NCBI RefSeq assembly: GCF_003086895.1
Contig: NZ_CP026004.1
Coordinates: 3,614,674 to 3,678,673, forward strand
Length of the DNA: 64,000 bases
Source: Stenotrophomonas sp. ESTM1D_MKCIP4_1
GTDB taxonomy: Bacteria; Pseudomonadota; Gammaproteobacteria; Xanthomonadales; Xanthomonadaceae
Direction: 5' to 3'
Position numbers and translations under genes: made by a program. This document shows positions 9,933 through 18,666 of this stretch, piece by piece. Each line of letters starts with the position of its first letter. Position 1 is the stretch's first letter. The notes beneath the pieces were generated by a model. That model was not told where the DNA came from. It made no database searches and was given only the letters and a program-made list of their open reading frames with translations.

Positions 9933-10580
9933 TCAGATCCCGTCCGCGTCACCTTCCGGTTCCAGCGCCTTCACCAGCACCGCCGCCTGGGTGCGGCTGT
10001 GGCACTCGAGCTTCTTCAGGATGGCGGTCACGTGCACCTTCACCGTGTTCTCGGCCAGGCCCAGTTCGTAGGCGATCTGCTTGTTGAGCAGGCCATCGGC
10101 CAGGCACAGCAGCACGCGGAACTGCTGGGGGGTGAGCTGGGCCAGGCGCGCGGCCAGCAGCGCGTCGGACTCACTGCGCTCGGGCGCCATCGCCGGGAAC
10201 CACAGGCTGCCGTCGAGCACCATCTGCACCGCCTGGCCGATGGTCTCGGCCGGGGCCGACTTGGGGATGAACCCGGCGGCGCCGAACTGCTGCGCGCGGC
10301 GGATCACCCGCGGGTGGTCGTTGGAGGAAAGAATCACCACCGGGATATCCGGGTGCGAGCCACGCACATGCAGCAGCGCCGAGAAACCGTGCGCACCCGG
10401 CATGGTCAGGTCCAGCAGCACCAGGTCCACCTCGGGCTGGGCGTCGAGGGCTTCGGCCAGGGCATCGGCGCTGGCTACCTCGCGCACCTGCGCCAGCGGC
10501 AGGCTCTGCCGCAGCGACTGCACCACCGCCGAACGCAGCAGCGGATGGTCATCGGCGATCAGGATGGTGTATTCGCTCAT
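9933..10580 (-). CDS. NarL/LuxR-family response regulator
   Basis: A 215-residue DNA-binding response regulator. The receiver domain (about 4-120) has DDHP, the phospho-acceptor Asp in LVLLDLTMPG and the Lys in FIPKSAPA. The C-terminal LuxR helix-turn-helix (about 143-205) reads LTPQQFRVLLCLADGLLNKQ and AYELGLAENTVKVHVTAIL. It resembles AgmR/ErdR-type regulators, which partner hybrid kinases in carbon-source control. The ATG at 10580 is used because the receiver begins directly after it (MSEYTILIADDHP). The probable partner is the kinase at 6279-8927. Possible targets are dctA and the porin (inference). Confidence 0.88.
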   Translation of the reverse strand: MSEYTILIADDHPLLRSAVVQSLRQSLPLAQVREVASADALAEALDAQPEVDLVLLDLTMPGAHGFSALLHVRGSHPDIPVVILSSNDHPRVIRRAQQFGAAGFIPKSAPAETIGQAVQMVLDGSLWFPAMAPERSESDALLAARLAQLTPQQFRVLLCLADGLLNKQIAYELGLAENTVKVHVTAILKKLECHSRTQAAVLVKALEPEGDADGI

Positions 10581-10629
10581 GGGGCCATTGTACCCGTCCG
10601 CCGGCCATGGACCGGCGCCAGCCGCGGGC

Positions 10630-11685
10630 TCAGCGCCCGGCCGGCTCCACGCTGCTGCGCCAGGCATCGAGGAACTGGCGCCGCTTCAGCGCATCGAGGT
10701 ACACCAGCAGGCCCGGGCCAAGCTGGATGGGACGGCGGCTGCGGCCCGGCGTGTCGCCCGTACGGGCGTTGCCGGTCACGATCGGCATCAGCCGAGCCTC
10801 GCGCGAAAGCACCTGCTGGCCACGCGGCGACAACAGGTAATCGAGGAAGCGCCGTGCTTCTTCCGGGTGCGGGCCGGTACGCGGAATGACCGCGGTGCGC
10901 AGCACGACCAGGGTGTAGTCCTCCGGTTCGATGATGGCCAGGGGTGCACCACCATCGATGCGTGCCTGCGCGTACGATCCCAGCACGTTGTACACCAGCG
11001 ACAGCTCGCCACTGGCAACCTTGTCCAGCAGCACGCCCGTGCGTTCTTCGCGCAGCACCGCGTTGTCGCCCAGCGCCCCCAGCAGTGCACCGGCAATGCT
11101 GCCGCGCTGCGCGTCCTGGGTCGCCAGCAGATAGCCCACGCTGCTGCGCTCGATGTCATAGGTGCCGACCCTGCCGCGCAACGGCGTGCCCTCGGCGCGC
11201 AGCAGGTCCAGCAGCTGGCGGCGCGTATGCGGTGCCTTCGCCGCTGGCAGGCGACGGGTGTTGTAGACCATCACCACCGGTTCGTAGCTGATGCCGAAGG
11301 CCTCGCTGCGCCACTGCGCCCAGGCGGGCAGCGCGGCGGTCTGTGCCGAACGATGCGGCAGCGCGTGGCCATCGTTCACCAGCTTGGTCTGCAGGTCCAT
11401 GCCGCTGGAAATCAGCAGGTCCGGCGAATCCGGTCCGGCCCGATCATGCAGGTAACGCGCGTACAGATCCTGGGTGATGATGTCTTCGTACACCACTTCG
11501 GTGCCAGGGTGCAGCCGCTGGTAATCGGCGATGACCACGGCGAACACTTCGATGTCGGTGGTGCCATGAATGCGCAGCTGCGCGGTGACCGGCCCCTGCG
11601 CGGTGAAGCGGCGCACGTCTCCCGGCGCAGCCAGCACCGGCAGCGCCAGCAGCAGGGCAAACGTGGTGGCGAACAAGCGGATCAT
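10630..11685 (-). CDS. periplasmic substrate-binding protein linked to a TctDE-type two-component system
   Basis: A 351-residue protein with a Sec signal peptide (MIRLFATTFALLLALPVLAA) and the fold of iron/spermidine-type ABC binding proteins (type 2): TTDIEVFAVVIADYQRLHPG near the N terminus, DLLISSGMD, and FLDYLLSPRGQQVLS near the C terminus. Its ATG overlaps the stop of the sensor kinase (ATGA), so the two are translationally coupled. No ABC permease or ATPase gene is nearby. It may therefore work as a ligand-presenting co-receptor for the kinase rather than in transport (inference). The ligand is unknown; citrate or another carboxylate fits the neighbourhood. Confidence 0.85.
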   Translation of the reverse strand: MIRLFATTFALLLALPVLAAPGDVRRFTAQGPVTAQLRIHGTTDIEVFAVVIADYQRLHPGTEVVYEDIITQDLYARYLHDRAGPDSPDLLISSGMDLQTKLVNDGHALPHRSAQTAALPAWAQWRSEAFGISYEPVVMVYNTRRLPAAKAPHTRRQLLDLLRAEGTPLRGRVGTYDIERSSVGYLLATQDAQRGSIAGALLGALGDNAVLREERTGVLLDKVASGELSLVYNVLGSYAQARIDGGAPLAIIEPEDYTLVVLRTAVIPRTGPHPEEARRFLDYLLSPRGQQVLSREARLMPIVTGNARTGDTPGRSRRPIQLGPGLLVYLDALKRRQFLDAWRSSVEPAGR

Positions 11686-13073
11686 GAACTGCTCCGGGGC
11701 AGACGGATGGTGGCGACAAGGCCACCCTGCGGGCGGTTGCTCAGGTCGATATGGCCGCCATGGCTGTCGACCACGCGCTTGACGATGGCCAGGCCGAGGC
11801 CAGCGCCACCGGCCGGCGCGCCTTCCCCCCGGGCGAAACGCTCGAATACGCGCCCTGCATCGGCCGCCGCGATGCCCGCACCATGGTCGGCAATGGTGAG
11901 TATCGCGTGCCCGCCTTCGACAGTGAGCGCGATCTGCAGGGGGCCATCACCACCGTACTTCAGCGCGTTGTCCACCAAGTTCTTGATCGCCTCGCGCAGC
12001 AGCAGCGCGTCGCCATGCACCTGCACGGGCTCAGCCGTCATCGCCAGCTGCACGCGGGGCGCTGGGCCGGCCTGCGGCAATGCTTCATGCAGGGCCTGGT
12101 GCACGGTCTCGACCAGGTCCACCGCAGCGAAACGCTGCAGGTTGGAGCGATGGATCACGCTGGCATCGCTGAGAAGCTGGTTGAGCAGGCGGCTCATGTG
12201 AGTGGCGTTGCGTTCGATGGCCTGCAGGCTGCGGCGCATGTCCTGCGGATCGTCGTCATCCAGCGCCAGCTGTGCCTGCGCGCGCAGTGCGGCCAGCGGC
12301 GTACGCATCTGGTGTGCGGCCTCGGCCATGAACGCGCGCAGCGTCTCGTTGCTGCTGGACAGGCGTTCCATGAACCGGTTCAGTGCCGCCACCATCTGGT
12401 CCATCTCGCGCGGCACGCGTGCATCCAGCGGCTTCAGGTCGGACGGTTCGCGCCGCGACAGTTCGCGCTCCACGCGCACCAGCGGCCGGAAGGCGCGGTG
12501 CACACCGAAGGCCACCAGGGCGAGCAGCATCAGCGACAACACACCGATCGCCAGCAGCGCGCGGGTCACCATGTCCTGCGCCAAGGCCTCGCGCGCACGG
12601 CGGGTCTGCCCCACCTGCACCTGCACCTCGCCCTGCGCGGAGGCTGCCGCGAAGCTGCGGCTGACCACCACGAAGCGCACGGTCTCGCCACTGTAGAGCG
12701 CGTCAAACAACTGCGGCTGCGTGCCGGGCCGGCGTGGCGGCGCCGGCAGGTCGCCATAGCCGGTGATGAGAATGCCGCGGCTGTCGGCCACGCGGTAGAA
12801 CACGCGGTCTTCCGGCGCCATTGCCAGCAGATCCAGCGCGGCATACGGCAGATCCACCTGCCACTGGCCATCCACCAGCGCCACCGAATCGGCGATGGAC
12901 AGGGCAGAAGACACCAGCAGATGGTCGTAGGAACGGTTGGCGGCGCGCTGGCCGTAATCGCGTGCTGCAAACAGCAGCGCCACGGCGAACACTGCCAGCA
13001 GCGTACCCAGGTACAGCAGCAGCGTGCGCCGCAGCGAACCGGGCGCGGCTCCGGCAGGACGCACCTCAGCCAT
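11682..13073 (-). CDS. tctE: TctE-like sensor histidine kinase
   Basis: An inner-membrane kinase of 463 residues. One transmembrane helix (about 17-38) is followed by a periplasmic 2CSK_N-type sensor (about 39-170), a second helix (about 176-198), a HAMP-like linker, HisKA with EAAHQMRTPLAALRAQ, and HATPase motifs NLVDNALKYG, DHGAGI and GAGLGLAIVKRVV. The start at 13073 overlaps the end of the regulator gene by 8 bases, as in many tctDE operons. Partners are TctD upstream and the binding protein downstream. The expected role is sensing tricarboxylates and switching on the divergent porin and CitMHS carrier. Confidence 0.88.
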   Translation of the reverse strand: MAEVRPAGAAPGSLRRTLLLYLGTLLAVFAVALLFAARDYGQRAANRSYDHLLVSSALSIADSVALVDGQWQVDLPYAALDLLAMAPEDRVFYRVADSRGILITGYGDLPAPPRRPGTQPQLFDALYSGETVRFVVVSRSFAAASAQGEVQVQVGQTRRAREALAQDMVTRALLAIGVLSLMLLALVAFGVHRAFRPLVRVERELSRREPSDLKPLDARVPREMDQMVAALNRFMERLSSSNETLRAFMAEAAHQMRTPLAALRAQAQLALDDDDPQDMRRSLQAIERNATHMSRLLNQLLSDASVIHRSNLQRFAAVDLVETVHQALHEALPQAGPAPRVQLAMTAEPVQVHGDALLLREAIKNLVDNALKYGGDGPLQIALTVEGGHAILTIADHGAGIAAADAGRVFERFARGEGAPAGGAGLGLAIVKRVVDSHGGHIDLSNRPQGGLVATIRLPRSSS

Positions 13074-13758
13074 CGCCGTCGCCGCTGCCGTCGCCGGCTT
13101 CTTCCAGCAGGTAACCCACGCCACGCACGGTGGTGATGCGCAGCGGTGCACCGGCCAGCTTCTTTCTCAACCGGCCGATATACAGTTCGATGGCGTTCGG
13201 CCCGGCCTCATCGTCGAAACCGAACAGGCCATTGCCGATCTCATCCTTACCCACCACCTGGCCGAGGCGGCCGACCAGGATCTCCAGCAGGCGGTACTCG
13301 CGGTTGGGCAGTTCGATCGGCTCGCCATCCACGGTGACGCGGTGCGCGGCGTTGTCGAACTGGAATCCGCCCACCTGTACCACCTCGCTGGCCTGGCCAC
13401 GCGCGCGGCGCAGCAGCACGCGGCAGCGTGCCTCGAACTCGCGGAAATCGAACGGTTTGCCCAGGTAGTCATCGGCGCCCACATCCAGCGCCTGCACGCG
13501 GTCCTCGATGCCATCGCGCGCGGTCAGCATCAGCACCGGCGTGCTGTCGCCACGTTCGCGCATGCCCGCCAGCACACGCAGGCCATCCAGCTTGGGCAGG
13601 CCGATATCCAGCACCACCAGGTCGAAGCTCTGGTAGCGCAGCACGCTCGCGGCGGCCAGGCCGTCGGCCTGCCAGTCCACCGCGTGCCCGCTGCGGCGCA
13701 TTCGACGGATGATGGCATCGGCCAGATCCGGATTGTCTTCGACCAGCAGCAGGCGCAT
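13066..13758 (-). CDS. tctD: TctD-like OmpR-family response regulator
   Basis: A 230-residue regulator: receiver domain (about 1-115; MRLLLVEDNPDLADAI, phospho-acceptor in LVVLDIGLPKLDG, Lys in YLGKPFD) and OmpR-type winged helix (about 125-222; LPNREYRLLEILV, AIELYIGRLRKKL, TVRGVGYLLEE). The ATG at 13758 sits directly before the receiver and has GGGAG-like sequence upstream; a longer open frame starts inside the divergent promoter region. It is divergent from the porin-CitMHS-phaB genes, the typical position for a tricarboxylate uptake regulator. Confidence 0.88.
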   Translation of the reverse strand: MRLLLVEDNPDLADAIIRRMRRSGHAVDWQADGLAAASVLRYQSFDLVVLDIGLPKLDGLRVLAGMRERGDSTPVLMLTARDGIEDRVQALDVGADDYLGKPFDFREFEARCRVLLRRARGQASEVVQVGGFQFDNAAHRVTVDGEPIELPNREYRLLEILVGRLGQVVGKDEIGNGLFGFDDEAGPNAIELYIGRLRKKLAGAPLRITTVRGVGYLLEEAGDGSGDGDG

Positions 13759-13976
13759 CGGCAGGGAGCGGGAAGGCACGAGGAGGGAAGCGAATGCTAC
13801 CGCGTGCGGCGCGACGGCGTCTGGCAAGCCATACCCGGCGAGCGCAGCGGCCAGCATTTACGCTGCACCGCACAAACCGCTGACAGGACGATGACAGCTA
13901 CGGCAACCCAGACTGCGGCCGCGCACCATCCGGTGCCCACGATTGCCGCGCGCCCGGCGCGCACCTGGGAGGGTTT

Positions 13977-15149
13977 GTGGAACTGAAGTTTGCCTGGCAG
14001 CGCCCCGCCGCCATGATGGCCCTGGCTGCGCTGGCTGCGCCGGCCTTTGCGGAAGACCACCGGCCGGTGACCGCCACCGTCGGCGGCCGCCTGCACCTGG
14101 ATTTCGCCACGTTCGACAACGACGATCGCGGCACCCCGAACAAGGACGACACCGAGATCCGCCGTGCCTGGGTGGATGTGTCGGGCAAGTTTTTCGTGGT
14201 CGACTACAAGGCCGAGGCCGATTTTTCCGGGGACCGCGTCGAAGCCAAGGACGTCTACCTCAGCCGCAGCTTCGGCAAGGCCGGCAAGCTGACGGTCGGC
14301 CAGTTCAAGCAGTATTTCTCGCTGGATGACCGCACCAGTTCCAACTACGGCAGCTTCCTGGAGCGCGGCAACGCCGGCACCACCCTGGCACCGCTGTACC
14401 GTCTGGGCGCGTCCTGGCAGGCCAATCCGGGCGACTTCACCTGGGCGGCCAGCCTCTACAGCCTGGAAAGCATCGACGCCTGGCAGGTGAAGGGTCGTGC
14501 TGCCGGTGGCCGCGTCACCTGGGCCCCCTCGCCCAGCGACGGCGACGTGCTGCACCTGGGCCTGTCGCTGGCCCACGAGGCCTATGACAATCCGGGCAGC
14601 AACGGCACCCCGGGCCTGAAGATCCGCCCGCGCCCGGCCGGCCACCTGTCCGACGAAAGCCGCCTGACCCTGGTCGACTTCTCCGCCGGCCGCGACACCG
14701 ACGTCAACAAGTGGTCGCTGGAATACGCGCAGGTGCGCGGCCCGCTTTCGTGGCAGGGTGAGTTCAGCGGCGCGACCTTCGACGACGGCGCCCAGCGCGG
14801 TGACGTCATGGCCGCCTACGGCATGCTCAGCTGGTTCGTCACCGGCGAAAGCAAGGCCTACGACCGCAAGACCGGGCGCTTCGCCCGGGTGAAGGACATC
14901 CGCCACAAAGCCGGTGCCTTTGAAGTCGCGCTGCGCTACGACCAGATGTGGGGCGCCCAGCACCTCGACGGCGCACCGGACCTGCGCCGTGGCAGTACCG
15001 CCGCCTGGACGCTGGGCGGCAACTGGTACCTGCGCGACAACCTGCGCTTCATGCTCGATGTCATCGAAAGCCGCAACCGCGATCGTCTCGCGGGGGTGAC
15101 GCTGGACCGCACGCGTGCGGTCACCGGCCGCCTGCAATTCGATTTCTGA
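13977..15149 (+). CDS. second OprP/OprO-type outer-membrane porin
   Basis: A predicted outer-membrane channel of 390 residues. The signal peptide is read from a GTG at 13977 with GGGAGG just upstream; it ends near ALAAPAFA. The body has the OprP-family N terminus (TATVGGRLHLDFATFDND), the SYGSF-like strand NYGSFLERGNAG, and closes with an aromatic (LQFDF). It is a paralogue of the porin at 5044 (shared NWYL strand near the C terminus). It is followed by a citrate carrier and divergent from tctDE, so tricarboxylate entry is likely, as for Pseudomonas OpdH-type channels (inference). The GTG start is less certain than the gene. Confidence 0.85.
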   Translation: MELKFAWQRPAAMMALAALAAPAFAEDHRPVTATVGGRLHLDFATFDNDDRGTPNKDDTEIRRAWVDVSGKFFVVDYKAEADFSGDRVEAKDVYLSRSFGKAGKLTVGQFKQYFSLDDRTSSNYGSFLERGNAGTTLAPLYRLGASWQANPGDFTWAASLYSLESIDAWQVKGRAAGGRVTWAPSPSDGDVLHLGLSLAHEAYDNPGSNGTPGLKIRPRPAGHLSDESRLTLVDFSAGRDTDVNKWSLEYAQVRGPLSWQGEFSGATFDDGAQRGDVMAAYGMLSWFVTGESKAYDRKTGRFARVKDIRHKAGAFEVALRYDQMWGAQHLDGAPDLRRGSTAAWTLGGNWYLRDNLRFMLDVIESRNRDRLAGVTLDRTRAVTGRLQFDF

Positions 15150-15200
15150 CGCCCCATCCCCTCCCCTTCCCCACGTCCTGTCTTCATTAGGAGTCCGCAG

Positions 15201-16535
15201 ATGATGCTGAGCATCCTCGGCTTTGGCATGGTCATTACGTTCATGTACTTGATCATGAGCAAACGACTGTCGCCGCTGGTCGCCCTGATCACCATCCCGA
15301 TCATCTTCGCTTTGATGGGCGGATTTGGGGCCGACATCGATGAAATGATGCTGGAAGGCATCAAGAAGATCGCGCCGACCGGCGTGATGCTGATGTTCGC
15401 CATCCTCTACTTCGGCGTGATGATCGATGCGGGCCTGTTCGATCCGCTGGTGCGCATCATCCTGCGCTTCGTCAAGGGCGATCCGATGAAGATCGTGCTC
15501 GGCACCGCCGTGCTGGCGATGCTGATCTCGCTCGACGGTGATGGCTCGACCACGTACATGATCACCGTCTCGGCGATGCTGCCGCTGTACCAGCGGCTGG
15601 GCATGAACGCGCTGAACATGACCTGCGTGACCATCCTCGCCGGCGGCGTGATGAACCTGACCCCGTGGGGCGGCCCGACCGCACGTGCCGCCACCGCGCT
15701 GCACGTGGACCCGGCCGATGTGTTCGTGCCTTTGATCCCGTCGATGGTGATCGCCTGTGCCGGCGTGCTGCTGCTGGCCTGGTACCTGGGCATGAAGGAA
15801 CGCCGCCGCCTGGGCGTGGTCACCCTGCCGCAGGGTGGCAGCTGGATGGACAACAGCGTGTCTGATGACAACAACGCACTGCCGTCGGTGGAAGACGCCG
15901 AGGACATCAAGCGCCCGAAGCTGCTGTGGGTGAACCTGGCACTGACCCTGGCCCTGATGGGTGCGCTGATCGCCGGCGTGCTGCCGATGCCGGTGCTGTT
16001 CATGGTGGGCTTCGCCATCGCCCTGGTCATCAACTACCCGAACCTGGCCGAACAGCGCCGCCGCGTGGTCAACCACGCCGGCAACGTGCTGTCGGTGGTG
16101 GCGCTGATCTTCGCCGCGGGCATCTTCACCGGCATCCTCAACAACACCGGCATGGTCGAGGCGATGTCGCACAGCTTCCTGGCGATCATTCCCGAATCGT
16201 GGGGCCCGTACCTGGCTGTCATCACCGCGATCGCGTCGATGCCGTTCACCTTCTTCATGTCCAACGACGCCTTCTACTTCGGCGTGCTGCCGATCCTCTC
16301 CGAGGCCGCCGGCAACTACGGCATCACCCCGGTGGAAATGGCCCGTGCCTCGCTGGCCGGGCAGCCGGTGCACCTGCTCAGCCCGCTGGTGCCCTCCACC
16401 TATCTGCTGGTGGGCCTGGCCAAGGTTGAATTCGCCGACCACCAGAAGTTCACCCTGAAGTGGGCCATCGCCATCTCGCTGCTGCTGATGGCCGGTGGAC
16501 TGCTGTTCGGCCTGTATCCCCTCTTCGCTGCATGA
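15201..16535 (+). CDS. CitMHS-family citrate (metal-citrate) transporter
   Basis: A polytopic inner-membrane carrier of 444 residues with about 11-12 hydrophobic segments. It resembles Bacillus CitM/CitH, which import citrate complexed with divalent metals together with protons. Family sequences visible: LISLDGDGSTTYMITVSAML, NLTPWGGPTARAATAL, FFMSNDAFYFGVLPIL and SPLVPSTYLLVGLAKV. AGGAG lies 10 bases before the ATG. It follows the porin by 51 bases and precedes phaB by 25 bases, forming an apparent operon. With the porin and tctDE it makes a complete outer-to-inner membrane citrate route. Confidence 0.92.
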   Translation: MMLSILGFGMVITFMYLIMSKRLSPLVALITIPIIFALMGGFGADIDEMMLEGIKKIAPTGVMLMFAILYFGVMIDAGLFDPLVRIILRFVKGDPMKIVLGTAVLAMLISLDGDGSTTYMITVSAMLPLYQRLGMNALNMTCVTILAGGVMNLTPWGGPTARAATALHVDPADVFVPLIPSMVIACAGVLLLAWYLGMKERRRLGVVTLPQGGSWMDNSVSDDNNALPSVEDAEDIKRPKLLWVNLALTLALMGALIAGVLPMPVLFMVGFAIALVINYPNLAEQRRRVVNHAGNVLSVVALIFAAGIFTGILNNTGMVEAMSHSFLAIIPESWGPYLAVITAIASMPFTFFMSNDAFYFGVLPILSEAAGNYGITPVEMARASLAGQPVHLLSPLVPSTYLLVGLAKVEFADHQKFTLKWAIAISLLLMAGGLLFGLYPLFAA

Positions 16536-16560
16536 CCTGCCTCCCAAGGAGCGTTCTGCC

Positions 16561-17301
16561 ATGACCCTTCGTATTGCGTACGTCACCAGCGGCATGGGCA
16601 GTGTCGGCACTGCCATCTGCCAGAGCCTGGCCCGCTCCGGGCACACCGTGGTCGCCGGCTGCGCGCCCAACTCGCCACGCAAGGCCAACTGGCTGCGCGA
16701 ACAGCGTGAGCAGGGCTTTGACTTCATCGCCTCCGAAGGCAATGCCACCGACTGGGCATCCACCTCGGCGGCCTTCGCCAAGGTGCGCGCCGAAGTGGGC
16801 GAAGTGGACGTGCTGGTCAACAACTCCGGCGGCAGCCGCGACCTGCTGTTCCGGCAGATGACGGTGGAGGACTGGAATGCGGTGATCGCCTCCAACCTCA
16901 ACGCGTTGTTCAACCTGACCAAGCAGGTGGTCGATGGCATGGCCACGCGCGGCTGGGGCCGCATCGTCAACATCGGTTCGGTCAGCGCCCACAAGGGCCA
17001 GATCGGCCAGGTGAACTACGCGACGGCGAAGGCGGCAATGCACGGTTTCAGCCGTGCCTTGGCTGCTGAAGTCGCTTCGCGCGGGGTCACCGTGAACACC
17101 TTGTCGCCCGGCTACATCGCCAGCCAGGCCATCAGCAGCTTCCCGCCGGACGTGCTGGACCGGCTGGCCGCCTCGGTGCCGGTACGCCGCCTGGGCCGGC
17201 CGGAGGAAGTGGCCGGCCTGGTGGCCTGGCTGGCCTCGGATGAAGCCTCGTATGTGACCGGTGCGGATTACCCGGTCAATGGTGGGTTGTACATGGGGTG
17301 A
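16561..17301 (+). CDS. phaB: acetoacetyl-CoA reductase (PhaB-type SDR)
   Basis: A 246-residue NADPH-dependent short-chain dehydrogenase that reduces acetoacetyl-CoA to 3-hydroxybutyryl-CoA. The cofactor loop TSGMGSVG (9-16), NNSG (87-90) and catalytic Ser140, Tyr153 and Lys157 are present. AAGGAG precedes the ATG; the frame is open upstream but overlaps the carrier gene. It closes the citrate-uptake operon. No phaA or phaC is in the window, so this may divert acetyl-CoA from citrate to a reduced store elsewhere, or act on another beta-ketoacyl substrate. Confidence 0.88.
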   Translation: MTLRIAYVTSGMGSVGTAICQSLARSGHTVVAGCAPNSPRKANWLREQREQGFDFIASEGNATDWASTSAAFAKVRAEVGEVDVLVNNSGGSRDLLFRQMTVEDWNAVIASNLNALFNLTKQVVDGMATRGWGRIVNIGSVSAHKGQIGQVNYATAKAAMHGFSRALAAEVASRGVTVNTLSPGYIASQAISSFPPDVLDRLAASVPVRRLGRPEEVAGLVAWLASDEASYVTGADYPVNGGLYMG

Positions 17302-17308
17302 GGCGCCC

Positions 17309-17327
17309 ATCCACGCATGGCGTGGAT
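17309..17327. repeat. SMAG-type palindrome (ATCCACGC family)
   Basis: The perfect palindrome ATCCACGCATGGCGTGGAT lies between the converging phaB and DUF4274 genes. On the minus strand its GTAG head lies 10 bases further up and overlaps the DUF4274 stop, so this copy has extra bases between head and stem. Confidence 0.65.
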
Positions 17328-17337
17328 GCTTGATCCT

Positions 17338-18456
17338 CTACCCGCGGGCGTTCGCCAGCGCCTCGGCAATGTCTTCGGGCAGGCCGCTGATGAAATCCAC
17401 TTCGTCCGATTCCTCCACGATCTGACCCGGGCGCGGCAGCCACATCAGGGCGGGAATCGCACGCAACACCTCCCGACCCGGCCAGCGCGTGGGAAACCGT
17501 GGCCGGTTCCACTCCAGGTCGAAACCCAGCCCGTGATCCGCGTAGGCGCCTTCAGCCAGGCGCTGCTCGATCTGTCGCAGCACCGCAGCGGTGTAGCGGT
17601 GCGACTTCGGCACATCCTCGATCGTGGCGAACGGGACGTACCACGACGCGCCCAGGTTCCAGTAGAGCGCCAGTGCGCTGGATGCAGCCAGGCTCGGTTG
17701 GTCCAGCAACCACTGCAGCGCATCTGACAGTGAGCTGGCCTCGGCGAACAGCATCACCTGATGGCGTTGCTGCGGCGATGCCTGGCGCAGGAAGGACTCG
17801 AGTACCGGCCAGCCCGCATCCGATGCCATCGCCACCGGCGACAGCATCGGTGGGACCGCTTCAGCATAGATGTCGACGTCGCCGGCCACGTCGTCGCCCA
17901 GGGCCGGGCCACGATCAGGCTGCATCGCAGCGGCCAGGTCCTGCAGTTGTGCAGCCCAGTCCAATGGCAGGCCGTCATCGAAGGTTTCGTCAATCACCTC
18001 CGCGAAAGGATCGACCGCCCGCGCGCCCACGACGGCGGCCAGCATGGTGTCCGGCACGGCACGGCGCATCGTCAGCCCGGGATGATCGCCCGCCGATGGG
18101 CCAGGCCAGTTGCATGGATCGAAGGCGAGCCCATGATCGGCATAGAAGCCTGCCAGATAGCGCTGCTCGATGCCCTGGACGATCGCGTAGGCATCGCGCT
18201 CATGCTCGGGCACGTCGCCATCGCTGGCGTACTGGGCGAACCAGGCTGCGCCCAGCGACCAGTACATCAGCAGGGCCGTCGCGCGATCAAGCTCGCTGCG
18301 GCCTGCCAGCCAGGCCAGCAGCTCGGGGCTGTCGTCATGGTTGCGGCGCGCAACATAGATGTGGCGCTGCGCAGGTGATGCCTGCAGCAGGTACTCCTGC
18401 AGCAGCGTGCGCGAGGCGCGTTCGTACTCGTCGGGGGTCAAGGGGGAGGCTTCCAT
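17338..18456 (-). CDS. DUF4274-like protein with two tandem copies of the domain
   Basis: A cytoplasmic protein of 372 residues without signal or membrane segments. The N-terminal half (about 20-150) and C-terminal half (about 195-360) are clear repeats: LQASPAQRH matches RQASPQQRH, ATALLMYWSLGAAWF matches SSALALYWNLGASWY, and FYADHGLAFD matches AYADHGLGFD. The pattern fits DUF4274, a domain of unknown function. ATG at 18456 is used; a GTG directly before it is equally possible. The gene borders a type VI secretion island and points away from it, so a link is possible but unproven. The stop is TAG in a REP-like GTAG. Confidence 0.65.
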   Translation of the reverse strand: MEASPLTPDEYERASRTLLQEYLLQASPAQRHIYVARRNHDDSPELLAWLAGRSELDRATALLMYWSLGAAWFAQYASDGDVPEHERDAYAIVQGIEQRYLAGFYADHGLAFDPCNWPGPSAGDHPGLTMRRAVPDTMLAAVVGARAVDPFAEVIDETFDDGLPLDWAAQLQDLAAAMQPDRGPALGDDVAGDVDIYAEAVPPMLSPVAMASDAGWPVLESFLRQASPQQRHQVMLFAEASSLSDALQWLLDQPSLAASSALALYWNLGASWYVPFATIEDVPKSHRYTAAVLRQIEQRLAEGAYADHGLGFDLEWNRPRFPTRWPGREVLRAIPALMWLPRPGQIVEESDEVDFISGLPEDIAEALANARG

Positions 18457-18505
18457 CACAACGGGAACCCAAAAGTTTAGTCGCCCCTCCTCGACAGCGT
18501 GGGAT

Positions 18506-18532
18506 CAGTAGATCCACGCCATGCGTGGATGC
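18506..18532 (+). repeat. SMAG repeat flanking the T6SS island, left copy
   Basis: 27 bases containing GTAG and GATCCACGCCATGCGTGGAT. The identical 27 bases recur in the same orientation at 29341-29367. Both copies are preceded by GACAGCGTGG (18493 and 29321). Confidence 0.8.
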
Positions 18533-18666
18533 ACCTGCCACCACCCACGCTACCCCTACAGCGCACCCAGCCAGAAATCACCTTCATTTTTCGTAATCGT
18601 CCTATAGACCACGGCAGTCAACGGACCGCACCCTGCGCCAACACTCTGCCAGGGAGGCACGCTGTA

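Noticed and set aside
13797..16994. A very long minus-strand open frame across the porin, citrate carrier and phaB genes
   Set aside because: Three recognised genes with good starts occupy the plus strand; the antisense product is low-complexity and resembles nothing.
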